In this document: positions 48,386 through 58,750 of the stretch, piece by piece | How the letters are laid out: each line of letters starts with the position of its first letter | How positions within the stretch are numbered: the stretch's first letter is position 1 | DNA from: Nymphaea colorata | Taxonomy: Eukaryota > Streptophyta > Magnoliopsida > Nymphaeales > Nymphaeaceae | Assembly (NCBI RefSeq): GCF_008831285.2 | Contig: NC_045142.1 | Coordinates: forward strand, 7,166,713-7,230,712 | DNA: 64,000 nt | Direction of reading: 5' to 3' | Notes under the pieces: generated by a model | Told to the model about the DNA's origin: nothing | The model's input: only the letters and a program-made list of their open reading frames with translations | The model's database searches: none | Program-made: the position numbers and the translations under genes

Positions 48386-48529
48386 ACAAACCTCCTTATG
48401 CACTTCCAAATCAGGAACACATGGGAACAACTTTTTAAAGTATACAATAAATACTTATTTTAAAAAAGAAAAAATCTAAAATAGCTCAAAGTGAAGCACT
48501 AGTTGGTTGGTTTGGGTTTTTTGGGAAAA

Positions 48530-48725
48530 TTTTGATTATGGGGTTGACGCAACAACCTGTGCTCCTTGCCTTCAGGCAGTAGACCAGTGGAAGGCTTTGC
48601 TTCGTCGTCATCCATCGTTTGTCGGTTGCTTGATCACGATCAATGGAACCTTGATGGGGAGGAACTTGCAGCTGGTCATGATCGGGAAGGAGATGGGGCA
48701 GAGACAAGGTAGGGCCCATATGGGC
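48530..48725 (+). pseudogene. B3-like array, copy 0 (3' end only)
   Basis: Shares GGAACCTTGATGGGGAGGAA, CTGGTCATGATCGG and GGAGATGGGGCAGAGA with the 3' ends of the later copies. Only the tail downstream of the B3-like domain is present. Confidence 0.55.
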
Positions 48726-48900
48726 CTCGGCCCTACCTCAAAAAAAATTTTTTAGAAAATTTACATGTTAATTTTCGAAAATTTCACTTGTTTTCTATAT
48801 ATTTTTTTAAACAAAATTACAGGTAAACTTACAAAATTTAACTTGTTTTATATAAAATTTTTGAAAAATGATATTTTGGTATCGTTAGTAAGTTGAGAGA
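48690..48900 (-). repeat. R170 interspersed repeat, copy 5
   Basis: Reverse orientation, beginning GGGCCCATATGGGCC then CCTACCTCAAAAAA. Part of the duplicated unit of the B3-like array. Confidence 0.65.
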
Positions 48901-48969
48901 TGTATACGCTTTCTAACAAGTCCTACTTAGCTTGGAGTTTGCATTGTTTCCTAGCTGAATAGATCATCA

Positions 48970-49690
48970 GTAGAGTGTAAAGTTTCTTGGGGTGTCGCTG
49001 ACTAACGTCCTGTTATTGATGAATTCTCAAAAGGCAAAGGGGAAAGGAGTTTGCAGCAACAGAGTAGAAGAAAAGGGCAGCCTCTTTCTGCTGGCCAACG
49101 CAGCCTTAGGAAACAGGTAGAAGCAAAAGGGGATGGAGGTGGACAAGAAGGCGAAAGCATTCCTGTTCCCCTTCCTACGGAGCGTGAGGTACCGGAGCAA
49201 GCCTCGCAGGTGGCCGGAGGTGGTGGCCAGGTGCCATGCCTTGTTGCCCATGGTGAAATATGTTTTTGTGAAGTAGCTAACACAGACAGACGTCCATGGT
49301 CATCACAACCGGCTGTTGATCCGGAAGGACGAGGAGAACAGCTTGCTGAAGGAGTTGAGTGAGGAAGAGAAGCGGATTGTGTGTGACGAAGGTGAAAAGG
49401 GCCTGCTGGTTCCAACACTAGGCGAGGAAGATCAGCCATTGGCGCTCGTCTTCATCTACTGTCGACCTACCGCGCCTATATCTTGAAGAATGACGCGTCC
49501 AAGCTCACCGATTCCAAAGGTTTTCGAGCATGGAACTCCGTGGAGCTCCTCGCCTCAGGCAGCGGACCATTGGAAGGCTCTGCTTCATCGTCATCCGTTG
49601 TCTGCCGGCCGCTTGTACTGATCCCAATCAACAGAACCTTGATGGGGAGGAACCCACATCAGGTCATGATCGAGGAGGAGATGGGGTAGA
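48970..49690 (+). pseudogene. B3-domain-like pseudogene, array copy 1
   Basis: One frame at about 49260-49480 reads LTQTDVHGHHNRLLIRKDE, then EEEKRIV and GEKGLLVPTL. This follows the layout of the small plant B3 DNA-binding family often labelled DUF313 (L-TDV...NRL-I, EE-K--L, then W-N----L-----W). A frameshift near 49470 moves to AYILKNDASKLT and FRAWNSVELL. An in-frame TAG precedes the LTQTDV segment. The N-terminal part is lysine-rich. The family assignment is from memory of the motif pattern and is tentative; the gene is certainly broken. Confidence 0.5.
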
Positions 49691-49890
49691 GACATGGTAG
49701 GGCCCATATGGGCCATGGCCGTACCTCAAAAAAAAAAAAATGTATTTAAATCTTAAAAAATTTCAGTTGTTTTATATCATTCTTTTTTAAACAAAATTAC
49801 ATGCAAATTTTACAAAATTTCATTTCTTGTTTATATAATTTTAGAAAAATGATATCTTGGTATTGTTAGTAAGTTGAGAGATGTATCTGC
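49690..49890 (-). repeat. R170 interspersed repeat, copy 6
   Basis: Second reverse-oriented copy in the B3-like array, with GGGCCCATATGGGCCATGG at its start. Confidence 0.65.
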
Positions 49891-49999
49891 TTTCTAACAA
49901 GTCCTACTTAGCTTGGTGAACAGATCTTATTACTTGCATTGCTTCATTGTTGAACAGATCCTCAGTAGAGTAGAGTGTAGAGTTTCATGGGGTGTCGCT

Positions 50000-50476
50000 T
50001 GTTGGGATTTCTACCCATAATGCATATACAAAACCAAACGTATATACCTTAAAACAGGATCATGCCCATGCTAAATCATTGAAATAAACGAAACCTTAAA
50101 TTGAAGCAGAAGAGTACCTGAATCCATCTGATCTGGTGCATGAGAAGATTGCAGTAGGGTCTTCCAGGGTACGTGCGGCGCACTTGAGGTCTCTCTCAGA
50201 TGAGAAAGAGGAAAACCCTAAAAACCAATGTTTCAGGCAACCATTAGCACGACCCCAGGGACCACTACCATTTTATAATAAAGGACAATTATGGATTCCA
50301 CCCATCAAAGAGTCCGTCATTCCATACCGGTATCTATACATTTCAAAATTACCCCATACCATCTAAAATGACGTAATATCTCAAAATGCAATCACTTAAG
50401 CGGATATTCACGTTAAGACAACCATAATGTCTGAAATTCCTCATAGACATATGTCGGCCCACCAAATGATCTTACA
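50000..50476 (-). repeat. 3' LTR of copia A2 (477 bp)
   Basis: On the + strand from TGTTGGGATTTCTACCC to CCAAATGATCTTACA. Followed by ATCTCCCACTTG, the complement of the PPT. Confidence 0.95.
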
Positions 50477-50490
50477 ATCTCCCACTTGAG
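50477..50490 (-). other. polypurine tract of copia A2
   Basis: Read on the - strand as CTCAAGTGGGAGAT next to the 3' LTR. Confidence 0.75.
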
Positions 50491-50871
50491 CCAAATATGT
50501 CTTTGTACATTCAGACATTACATAAAACCTTAGGAGCTCATAATTGCTATCTTATTAAACGTCATTTTCACCAATCTCGTCCATGACCATATCAACACAG
50601 AACCAAAGCGGCTTTCGCTATAATAAAATTAGCTAAACCTTCAATGATCACAAATGTTAACATAATTAATGACATAGATCTAATATGGATGTATAGCATG
50701 AGAATTACATGTAATGTGATTACAACATGTCTATTCTCAACTGGTCCAACTTTAAAACCTTATGGAGATCAAAACATAAACACAAAATGGAACCAAAGAA
50801 CTTTAAACTTTATTCTGCAGAAAACTGAATATGTGTCCGTACATTAGAGCAAACAAAAAAAATACACAGAT

Positions 50872-51731
50872 GACATACGAAAGATCTGGTCATGTGTGGA
50901 GAAGATACCTCAGACATCCAATGACTCTTCAATACTCTGTTGCATTCACTGGCTGTCCTTCAGGATCCTTGTGCAGCTGCGACCTTGGTTCCATGGGATG
51001 TTTTGTGAGATTACAATCAAGCATACCAAATTGCATTAACACCTTTTTCGCATAGGTTGTTTGCTTGATCCGGATACTATCTTCGCCTTGTGCCACCTCA
51101 ATCCCAAGATAATAGGTGAGCAGGTCGAGGTCGCTCATCTCAAACTCAGCCATCATCTGCTGCTTGAATGCAGCGATCGCCTCTGAATCCTCTCCTGTTA
51201 CAATTAGATCATCAACATAAACTCCAACGATGATGCTGGCGCGGTCTCTTCCCCTCGTATACATGGCTTGTTCCAGCGCGCACTTTGAGAACCCAAGGTG
51301 CTTCAGGCTTCGATCCAGCCGCGTGTTCCAAGCACGAGGTGCTTGTTAAAGACCGTACAATGCACCATTGAGGAATGTTAATTTGACGTCAAGGTGATGA
51401 ACTTGCCACCCACGGCTGGCTGTGACGGCAAGGATGACTCGTACGGTGTCGAGCCTGACAGAGTAAACACCTCCTCGAAGTCGATCCCTTGCCGCTGGAC
51501 ATAGCCTTTCGCTGCTAATCTGGCCTTGTGCTTGATCATCTCTCTGTCTGAGTTTTTCTTCAATTTGAACACCCATTTGAGTCTGATTGCTTTGGTTTCG
51601 GCTGGTAGGGTTGTCAGCGTCCAGGTCGAGTTTTTTTCAATGGACTCAATCTCCTTGGCTATTGCTTCCACCCTTGCCGGCTGACCAGCTACCTCTTGGT
51701 AACACGATGGCTCCTCTGTTGCCGCAAGCAT
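50872..51731 (-). pseudogene. copia A2 reverse transcriptase segment (family B origin)
   Basis: Frames 51731-51378 and 51264-50929 carry the RT blocks [23 protein letters not shown] and LDVKLTFLNGALYGL, then YVDD at 51208-51219 and LLTYYLGIEVAQGED. About 80 bp present in copia B around 41240-41325 are deleted here, and the domain stops near the chimera junction so the C-terminal part and RNase H are missing. No functional RT is encoded. Confidence 0.85.
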
Positions 51732-51855
51732 GGCCTCTTCTTCAATGTCTTCATCGTCGAGCTCGACGCGCTAAGCGTCTCTCATGATATCTTCGATATG
51801 TCTATGTCGAACGGGTCCGTCTTTACTGTTCTCCATTTTTGAGGCTGCGGCATTT

Positions 51856-52923
51856 TCATCTGCTAGCAATCTCCGAGCTGGCGTCATTGTTGGCGTTGCT
51901 TCGCCACCCATCGGTGTTGATGAAGAAGCTGATTCGCCTAGCTCCATGGACACCAACCTTCCTGCTTGTCCGCTTGTAACTGTTGCCTACTGCCGACTCG
52001 ATATTAGACTCCTCCTCAATAGTGAAATTCGACGATTCACTGCCTCCTGCATCCATTTTCCAATTCCACATTAGTTTTTCTTCAAATTTAGCATCACGAC
52101 TTACATAGATTTTTCTACGCCGTGGATCGAATACTCGATGTGCCTTGCAGCCATCCTTGACGCCGAGATACACCATTGGTTGGGTAAAATCATCAAGCTT
52201 CTTGAGGTGTGGCGTCGTCACCATGGCATGCGCCGTGCAGTCGAACAATCGAAGATGAGCAAGATCTGGCTTCCTACGACTCCAAGCTTCATACGAGGTG
52301 CGCTCTCCCATGGCCTTCGTAGGCAAGTGGTTCAGTAGGTAGACTGCTTGTCGTACCGCCTCCCTCCAAAATCTTCCTAGCATGCTCATGCTCTTGAGGA
52401 GAGATCTTGCCATTGCCATCAGGGTCCTGTTCCTCCTCTCCACCACACCGTTTTGTTGTGGTGAGTATGGCGCAGTGAGGTGTTGCGCAATGCCTGCCTG
52501 TTCACACACATTGGCGAACTCGCGAGAGAGGAACTCGTTACCCCGATCGGTCCGGAGCGCCTTGACGTGATGCCCACACGCAATCTCGGCCAGTGCCTTG
52601 ATCCTCATAAACGTCGAGCATGCCTGGTCTTTTGTTCTGATCACACACAACCACATCCAATGAGTGAAGTCATCAATGATTAATAAGAAATAACTATTAC
52701 AGGCAGGGGTGGGTGGCGTGATCCGGATTGGGTCTGTCAGGACTTGACCCGGGCCGATTCGCCCGCTCGACCGCGCGAGCGGTCGCGGGCGTCGTCTCCA
52801 CCGCTCGCCTGCCGAATGGCAGGCGTGCGGTGGTGATCCTCTGGCAGGCCACCCAACTGCGTGGGTGGCCGCCGGTGGGTCCCGCCTCGATGGCCGGCCG
52901 TCGCCGCTGCGATGGCCGACCAT
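51856..52923 (-). pseudogene. leader-integrase fusion frame in copia A2 (355 codons)
   Basis: A long open frame starts in the family A GC-rich leader, crosses the chimera junction at 52720-52723 and continues through the family B integrase core. The first catalytic Asp lies in FLLIIDDFTHW, the second in RTDRGNEF, and the Glu in GVVERRN, with 35 residues between the last two as in the D,D35E signature. It then runs to the YLGVKDGCKAHRVFDPRRRK region. The first about 90 residues are leader-derived and unlikely to be a real domain, and the zinc-binding N-terminus of integrase is missing. Whether the fusion is ever translated is unknown. Confidence 0.6.
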
Positions 52924-53480
52924 CGCCCGCCCAAAACTGGTCGGAATTGACCTGTTTTGGCCATTGCCTGATTTTCTCCCCTTTTCTGATTGTGGGCGCC
53001 TGAAACGTCAGCCAGAAAACCGCCGGCAGGCCACCCTACAGCGTGGGTGGTTGCCGACGGGTCGCGCTAGGATGCGGACGTCCGGCCATCGCCTAAGGGC
53101 CGGCCGACGCCTGCCTGACCGCCGTAAATCGATGCCCTAGCCTGAATGCCCTTCTGCCCGTTCCTGTTCCTTCGCCTTACGGTTGCATCTGAGGCGCAGA
53201 GGGCACCGCAGGCCACCCACAGCATCGGGGTTTCCTCACGACTGCCGGAAGCCTGCTGTCGCCTACCAGCGATGGATGCCCTCCGATCCAGCCGTCCCCT
53301 TGCCCATGCCTCGTCCTCCTGATGCTGCGACGGAAGCCCGACAGCTTCTGGCGCACACCCTCAACCCAAACTTTTTTTTTTTTTGAAAAACTTGCAGCCG
53401 AAGAACCAAATGGGAAACATTCGAACGGGAGGAACGCACAGAAAATCATCCAAAGGATCAACGATTCAACAATAAGCATA
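52724..53480 (-). repeat. GC-rich leader of copia A2
   Basis: Contains repeated GGCCACCCA...TGGGTGG modules (near 52849-52876, 53030-53052 and 53211) like the leader at the left edge of the window, and an oligo-A (T on the + strand) run matching that at 60-77. The 41-bp tandem array of copia A1 is not present. Confidence 0.75.
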
Positions 53481-53493
53481 GACTCTGATACCA
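53481..53493 (-). other. primer binding site of copia A2 (initiator Met tRNA)
   Basis: Read on the - strand as TGGTATCAGAGTC, two bases from the LTR. The first 11 bases fit the initiator Met tRNA complement. Confidence 0.85.
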
Positions 53494-53495
53494 AT

Positions 53496-53972
53496 TGTTG
53501 GGATTTCTTCCCATAACGCATATACAAAACCAAACATATATACCCTAAAACAGGATCATGCTCATGCTAAATCATTGAAATAAACGAAACCTTAAACTGA
53601 AGCGTAAGCGTACCTGAATCCATCTGATTTGGTGCACGGGAAGATCGCAGCAGGGTCTTCCAGAGTACGTGTGGCGCGCTTGAGGTCTCTCTCAGATGGG
53701 GAAGAGGAAAACCCTAGAAACCAATGTTTCAGACAACCATTAGCACGACCCTAGGGACCACTACCATTTTATAATAAAGGACAATTACGGATTCCACCCA
53801 TCAAAGAGTCTGTAATTCCATACCGGTATCTATACATTTCAAAATTACCAAACACCATCTAAAATAACGTAATATCCCAAAATGCAATCACTTAAGCGGA
53901 TATTCACGTTAAGACAGCTATAATGTCTGAAATTCCTAATAGACATATGTCGGCCCACCAAATGATCTTACA
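53496..53972 (-). repeat. 5' LTR of copia A2 (477 bp)
   Basis: On the + strand from TGTTGGGATTTCTTCCC to CCAAATGATCTTACA. Same length as its partner with substitutions only. Confidence 0.95.
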
Positions 53973-54720
53973 TCGCTAGCTAATGTACCGTTGTTGATGG
54001 ATTCTCAAAATGCAAAGAGGAAGCGGCTTTGCAACAGTAGAGCAGAAGAAAAAGGCAGCCTCTTCTTGCTGGCTAACGCAGCTTTAGGAAATCTGCAGAA
54101 GAAAAAGGGGAAGGAGGTGGATGAAAATGAGATTTCTTCCTCGTTCCCATTCCTCAGGAGCGTGAGGTAATGGAGCAAGTAGGCCTGGGCATTGGGTCGG
54201 GCCGTCGGCGGGTACCCGGTAACCAGCTCGGTCAGGCCCGAATCCGGGCCGCCGGCGGGTATCCGGTAACCGGCCCAATGCGCCGGCGGGTACCCCGTAA
54301 CCGGCCCACTCGGGCCCGGATTTGGGCCGAGAAAACCGGGTGCCAGGCCTGGCACGGGTGGCTGCCCAGCCCGACCCGTCCCCCATCCTTCTCCTCTACC
54401 CGTCCCTCCTCCTCCTCCTCCTCCCGTCCCCCATCCTCATCCTCCTCCTCCCCTTCTTCCCCCTTCCCTCCGCCTTCTTCCCCCTTCTCCCCCCGTGCTC
54501 GACTTCATCTATTGGTCGAGCAACAATGCCTATGTCTTGAAGAAGGTCTACTCCAAACTCGCCGATTCCAACGGTTTTCAAGCATGCAATTCAGTGAAGG
54601 TCCTCACCTTGAGGCAGCAAACAGTCGAAGGCTCCGCTTGTATTAGCCACGATCTACAAAACCTTGAGGGGTAGGAACCTACAGCTGGTCGTGATATGGG
54701 AGGAGATGGGGCAGAGAAAA
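53973..54720 (+). pseudogene. B3-domain-like pseudogene, array copy 2 (split by copia A2)
   Basis: Left part of this unit lies before the copia A2 insertion (49840-49999) and the rest after it. The frame near 54105-54168 gives KEVDENEISSSFPFLRSVR and stops. A GC-rich insert and a CT-rich stretch (54180-54495) replace the middle of the domain. The end resumes at about 54497-54605 with AYVLKKVYSKLADSNGF and NSVKVLT, equivalent to the C-terminal strands in copy 1. Confidence 0.5.
54180..54390. mobile_element. GC-rich insert with GGGCC-type MITE end
   Basis: Starts TAGGCCTGGGCATTGGG like the MITE family and contains three GGCGGGTA..CCGTAACCGGCCC-type tandem modules, ending near CCCAGCCCGACCCG. 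It lacks the usual AT-rich core. I could not define a target duplication. Confidence 0.45.
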
Positions 54721-54930
54721 GGTAGGGCCCATATCGGCCATGGGCCTTGGCCCTACCTCAAAAAAAAAAATTGTTTTTTTAAGAAAATTTCCATCTTAAT
54801 TTTAGAAAATTTCATTTGTTTTGTATAAATTTTTTAATATGTAAATTTTACAAAATTTCACTTGTTTTATCGAAAATTTTAGAAAAATATTATTTTGGTA
54901 TCGTTAGTAAGTTGAGAGATGTATGGGCTT
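54715..54930 (-). repeat. R170 interspersed repeat, copy 7
   Basis: Third reverse-oriented copy in the B3-like array, again followed by the TATCGTTAGTAAGTTGAGAG sentence. Confidence 0.65.
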
Positions 54931-55019
54931 TTTAATAAGTCTCACTTAGCTTGGTGAACAGGTCTTGTTGTTTGCATTGTTTCTTAGCTGAACAGATCAT
55001 CAGAAGAGTGCAGAGTTTC

Positions 55020-55215
55020 TTGAAGTGTCGCTAACTAACGTCCTGTTGTTGATGGATTCTCAAAATGCAAAGGGGAAGCCAGTTTGGATCAGTAGAGGAG
55101 AAGAAAAGGGCAGCCTCTTCCTGCTTGCCAACACAGCCTAAGGAAACGGGCACGAGTAGAAGGGGAAGGAAGCATACGAGAAGGAGAAGGCCTCCTTGTT
55201 CCCCTTCCTCAAGAG
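55020..55215 (+). pseudogene. B3-like array, copy 3 (5' part only)
   Basis: Keeps GTGTCGCTAACTAACGTCCT, GTTGATGGATTCTCAAAATG and GAAGAAAAGGGCAGCCTCTT from the start of the unit, then ends at CTCAAGAGCGG. It gives a paralogous empty site for the copia A2 insertion. Confidence 0.55.
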
Positions 55216-55582
55216 CGGTATGGACTCTGTTTAGTGTGAAATAGATAAGACTGTCAGGGCTTGCCCCAGCCCTAACGGATGTTCAATGTATATCAGATGG
55301 GGCCTGACTAGTGTTAGGCGCAAGTTATTTCTGTTTTCTTTCAGTTTCTTTTAATTGTGGTTAAGGGTGTTTTTTGCTTAAATAATTTCTTTTGTTTCGG
55401 GTTGAGTTTGGTTAAAGTATGCAACCCAACCCAGCACGTCATGTACTCAAACCCTCTTGTGAGAAAAGCAAACCCTAATGAAGTTATTATTGATGTGAAG
55501 AGGAGCTGGGCTTCTTGCGGCTGTGTGTGTGAGTGCTACAACGAGCAGTTGTAGTGATCGTTGGCCAACGAGGCTAACAACT

Positions 55583-55925
55583 ATGAGGGTACCTAATGGG
55601 TACCAGTACCTGTCTCGATCGGGCCCGGTCCCGAGCTAGAAAGAATTGGCCTGGGCCGACCCGACAATGTATTGGGCCAGCTTGGTTCGGTCCGATAAAT
55701 TTTAAATATTATTTTTATTTTGTTAATAATATATGTTTTATTATTAAAAAATAGTTTATATTCAAAAAAATTATTTATATTTAAAAAAATATTTTTGTAT
55801 TTTAATCGGGTTGGGCCAGGCCCGTGCTGAAGTTTCAACCATCAGACCCAGACCCGAGCTCGAGTTTCAGACATCCGGTCAGCCCTATCCCAGCTCTCAT
55901 TGGGCTGGCTCGATGCTCAGGCCTA
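55583..55925. mobile_element. GGGCC-type MITE, left end worn
   Basis: Right end read inward is TAGGCCTGAGCATCGAGCC, matching the family. The left end (GGGTACCTAATGGGTACC) is only loosely similar. AT-rich core and GGGCC-rich shoulders as in other copies. No target duplication recognised. Confidence 0.55.
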
Positions 55926-55979
55926 GGCATGACATTAAGAATGGGAGAATTTCCCTCGACCTTTGCAACTTTTCATGGG

Positions 55980-58330
55980 AATGATTATTCCGGCCTCATC
56001 CAAACAAACACTTGTTCACATTGAGACTCAATTGTATGATTCTTTTTTTCCTCTTTAATTTTATAAATGCATGTATACATGGGCATCATGTTGACTTGCT
56101 TGCCAATACGTACCTTTGGCTAGTATCGTCTTTTTTTTTCTTTAATTCTTTCAACTTAAAAGTAATGTTAAGATTACATAAAATTAAAAAGATAAATAAA
56201 TACCATATTGGTGAATTGTTTTCCATTATTTGGAACTGAAACAAACATGCCTTTGCATTAAATGTTACGAACCTTTTACTGACGGACAGGGTCAGGAAAG
56301 AGCCCTTGCTGTTTTAAGTTTAGTAGCTGATGACTGTCAATAAGTATGTTGAGATTTTTGATGGGGACACATAGGAGAATGGTTTCCCACATGAAGGGTT
56401 TTTTGCTTTTTGCTTCTTTTACCCTTTATATTTTTTGTTGTTTTCCATTGTTTATATGGCCTCAACCCAACCGGCCACATACTTTTCTACAGTTAGTTGA
56501 GCGACAGTGAGTTGCGTGCATCAGTCAGTGCTCGTAATGCATACACACCAAAGAAAAAAAGGGAATTGGGATGTTTTGGAAATTATATAAAAAGATATGT
56601 TCTTTCTAATTCTTTTAAGTTTTTTTGTTCTTAAAAAAGAACTATTTTTTATTAATCAGTGGCATTTTTTGTCATTAACCTTACTAGCGTATAAAGGGAC
56701 ATAACCCTCTTTGTAATCGAGCAAAACCATCAAAAGGAAGCAAGTGGAGAGAATAGCCATACCTAATGGCTTTGTCTGCAGATGTTTCTATATGTGGTGG
56801 TTATAGAGAAAACTGAAAATTAGAGAAAATGATGAAAAAAAAATCTACAAATTAGGAAAAGGTAATATAAATAAAAACTAACAATAAAACATAAAAAATA
56901 ATTTCATAAAATGATAAAAATGATTTTTTTGTAATGAAAAACATGAAAATAAAAAATTTTAACTTAAATTTAAAATTTAAAATAAATATAGTTTAAAAAT
57001 ATTGGAGTTTTTAAAAGATGCAAAAAAGCAGTTTTTTTCCATTTTCGTTGTTTTAATGTTTTTATTGGGTCGTTTTAGAAAAAGACCGGCATTTCTAATT
57101 ACGATTGGAAATACCAATGATGCCAACTATTTTTTTGTGCTGTATGGATAAGTGGATAATAAATGGCTGCCATGCCATCTTCCATGACTTATAATCAAGT
57201 GATATCATTCATTCTGATCCCAACAATAAAGTAATGAACGTTTAGATCAGGATTTGGTTAAGTTCAGACTGAACTTCGACATAAAGATTAAGTAAAACTT
57301 GGCCAAAATCCTACTTTACATGACTGGAATCATGATTTCTTGTTTTCCTAAATTTGCAATTCACTAACTTGGGCTTCCCCATTTGCAGGCTCCCTGTAAC
57401 TAGACTGAGAAGTTTATTGCAAGTCTCAACTTATTCTTTTATATATTTCATGCATATTCATCAACAAAGCAGCTCTGGTAACAAAGGGTGACACTTATAC
57501 GGATGGCTCAACTGCCAAGCCATGGAGACTCAGCAACATTGAAGAGGTTGAGGATCTCAATACTCTGCACAAGCTGCTTCCTTTATGGTCTACCCAAATC
57601 TTTCTGGCCGCAGGGCCAACCGAATTCAACCTAATCTCAACATTTTACAGTCCCTCACCATGGACTGCAGCCTTGGTGAGCACTTCAAGATCCCGGCTGC
57701 TTCTTTCCAGGTGTTTGTTTTCATCAGCATGCATGGCTCTCCTTCTACCACTCATCGACCGAATCTTTTACCCGGTTCGCGGGACCTTGCTGGTCACCGA
57801 CAATTCTTCTTCGGATAGGAGCAGGCCATATAGTAAACATTGTTGGCTTGGCCACCATGGCATATGTCGAGTCAAGAAGGCTCAAAATGGTGTGCTCTTA
57901 TGGGCTCGAAAGCGGCCCTGACCTTATGGCGCCAATGTCAGCTCTATGGCTAGTCCTGCCGCTTGCACTTATCGGAACCGGCTCGGCTGCCAAGTGAGTC
58001 TGTACTACCAAGAATTTCTGGCATCCCTTAAGAACACAATGATGATGTTGCCGATCATGGGGATTGGGTTTTACTTGACAACATCGGTTGTGGATGCGTT
58101 GCATAGTGTCGGTTGTGGATGTGTTGCATAGTGTCACAGGATGGCTGAACGATGATATCAACGAAGGGCACCTAGACCTTGTGGTTTGGATGTTGGCGGT
58201 ACTCGGAGGCCTCAATTTTCTTTACTAGCTAAGTAGTACAAACTACAATGGACGAGCTAATTGACTTTCTTGTTAATAAAGAAGATGGTAACTCAAATTT
58301 GGCACAATCTTGGCCACAAGAAGCGACCAA
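55980..58330 (+). repeat. partial duplication of the NPF gene (intron 3 to 3' UTR)
   Basis: Matches about 28490-30890. Shared intron sequence includes the AAACAAACAC and GACTCAATT words near 55999-56040 and GGTTTCCCACATGAA near 56382. The match continues through exon 4 to the 3' UTR sentence TAACTCAAATTTGGCACAAT. Middle intron sequence (about 56450-57440) is diverged. No exons 1-3 are present upstream. Confidence 0.8.
57456..58260 (+). pseudogene. NPF exon 4 pseudogene
   Basis: Closely matches exon 4 of the gene at 24198-30834 but is dead several ways. The acceptor AG is AT (57454-57455). A one-base gain near 57610 shifts the frame. Thirteen bases are missing near 57991, removing the FYIPG segment. 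A 25-bp tandem duplication lies at 58086-58135. The 3' end reads CTTTACTAG, an early stop in the final helix. Recognisable pieces include KIPAASFQVFVFISM and VSLYYQEFLASLKNT. Exons 1-3 are absent, so it never was a complete gene at this site. Confidence 0.92.
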
Positions 58331-58618
58331 AATCTTAAATCTACATTTTGTATTGTTTTGATATTTTTGTGTAAAAAGAAAAAACAATTAAAAAAATCTA
58401 AAAATTTGGCAACAATAAATTGAACGCCCAAGCTTTTTCTGGTCAATTAAAAGTTTGGCATTAGAAACACTTTGTTAGTATTTAATGAATATGCTTCAAA
58501 ATTGAAGTAAATTCAAATAACATGTGTTCTTGTATTTCATGAGTACTCCAATTTTTGGAGCAGATTCATGAGATACTCACATGGTATTCTTAATGCCAAA
58601 CGGTTTCCCAAATGTTGA

Positions 58619-58750
58619 ACTCACGTAGCACACTGTTTTATGAATCTACCCACATCTTCTAAAACAAATTCATGGAACAGAAGTATAAACTCACGTAGCA
58701 CACTGTTTTATGAATCTACCCACATTTTCTAAAACAAATTCATGGAACAG
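58619..58750. repeat. 70-bp tandem duplication
   Basis: A unit starting ACTCACGTAGCACACTG and containing TTCATGGAACAG is repeated at 58689 with one base difference seen. Confidence 0.9.

Larger units (their letters stand above)
50000..53972 (-). mobile_element. chimeric Ty1/copia retrotransposon A2 (3973 bp)
   Basis: Two 477-bp family A LTRs, an intact PBS and PPT, and a perfect TCGCT target duplication (49995-49999 and 53973-53977). The ends of the interior are family A: the 3' flank 50477 to about 50865 matches copia A1 near 4680-5072, and the leader 52724-53480 matches the start of the window. The middle, about 50866-52723, is instead family B integrase-RT, closely matching 40735-42655. 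Gag, protease and RNase H of either family are absent. LTRs differ at about 33 of 477 sites, roughly 93% identity. Movement must have relied on proteins supplied in trans. Confidence 0.95.
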
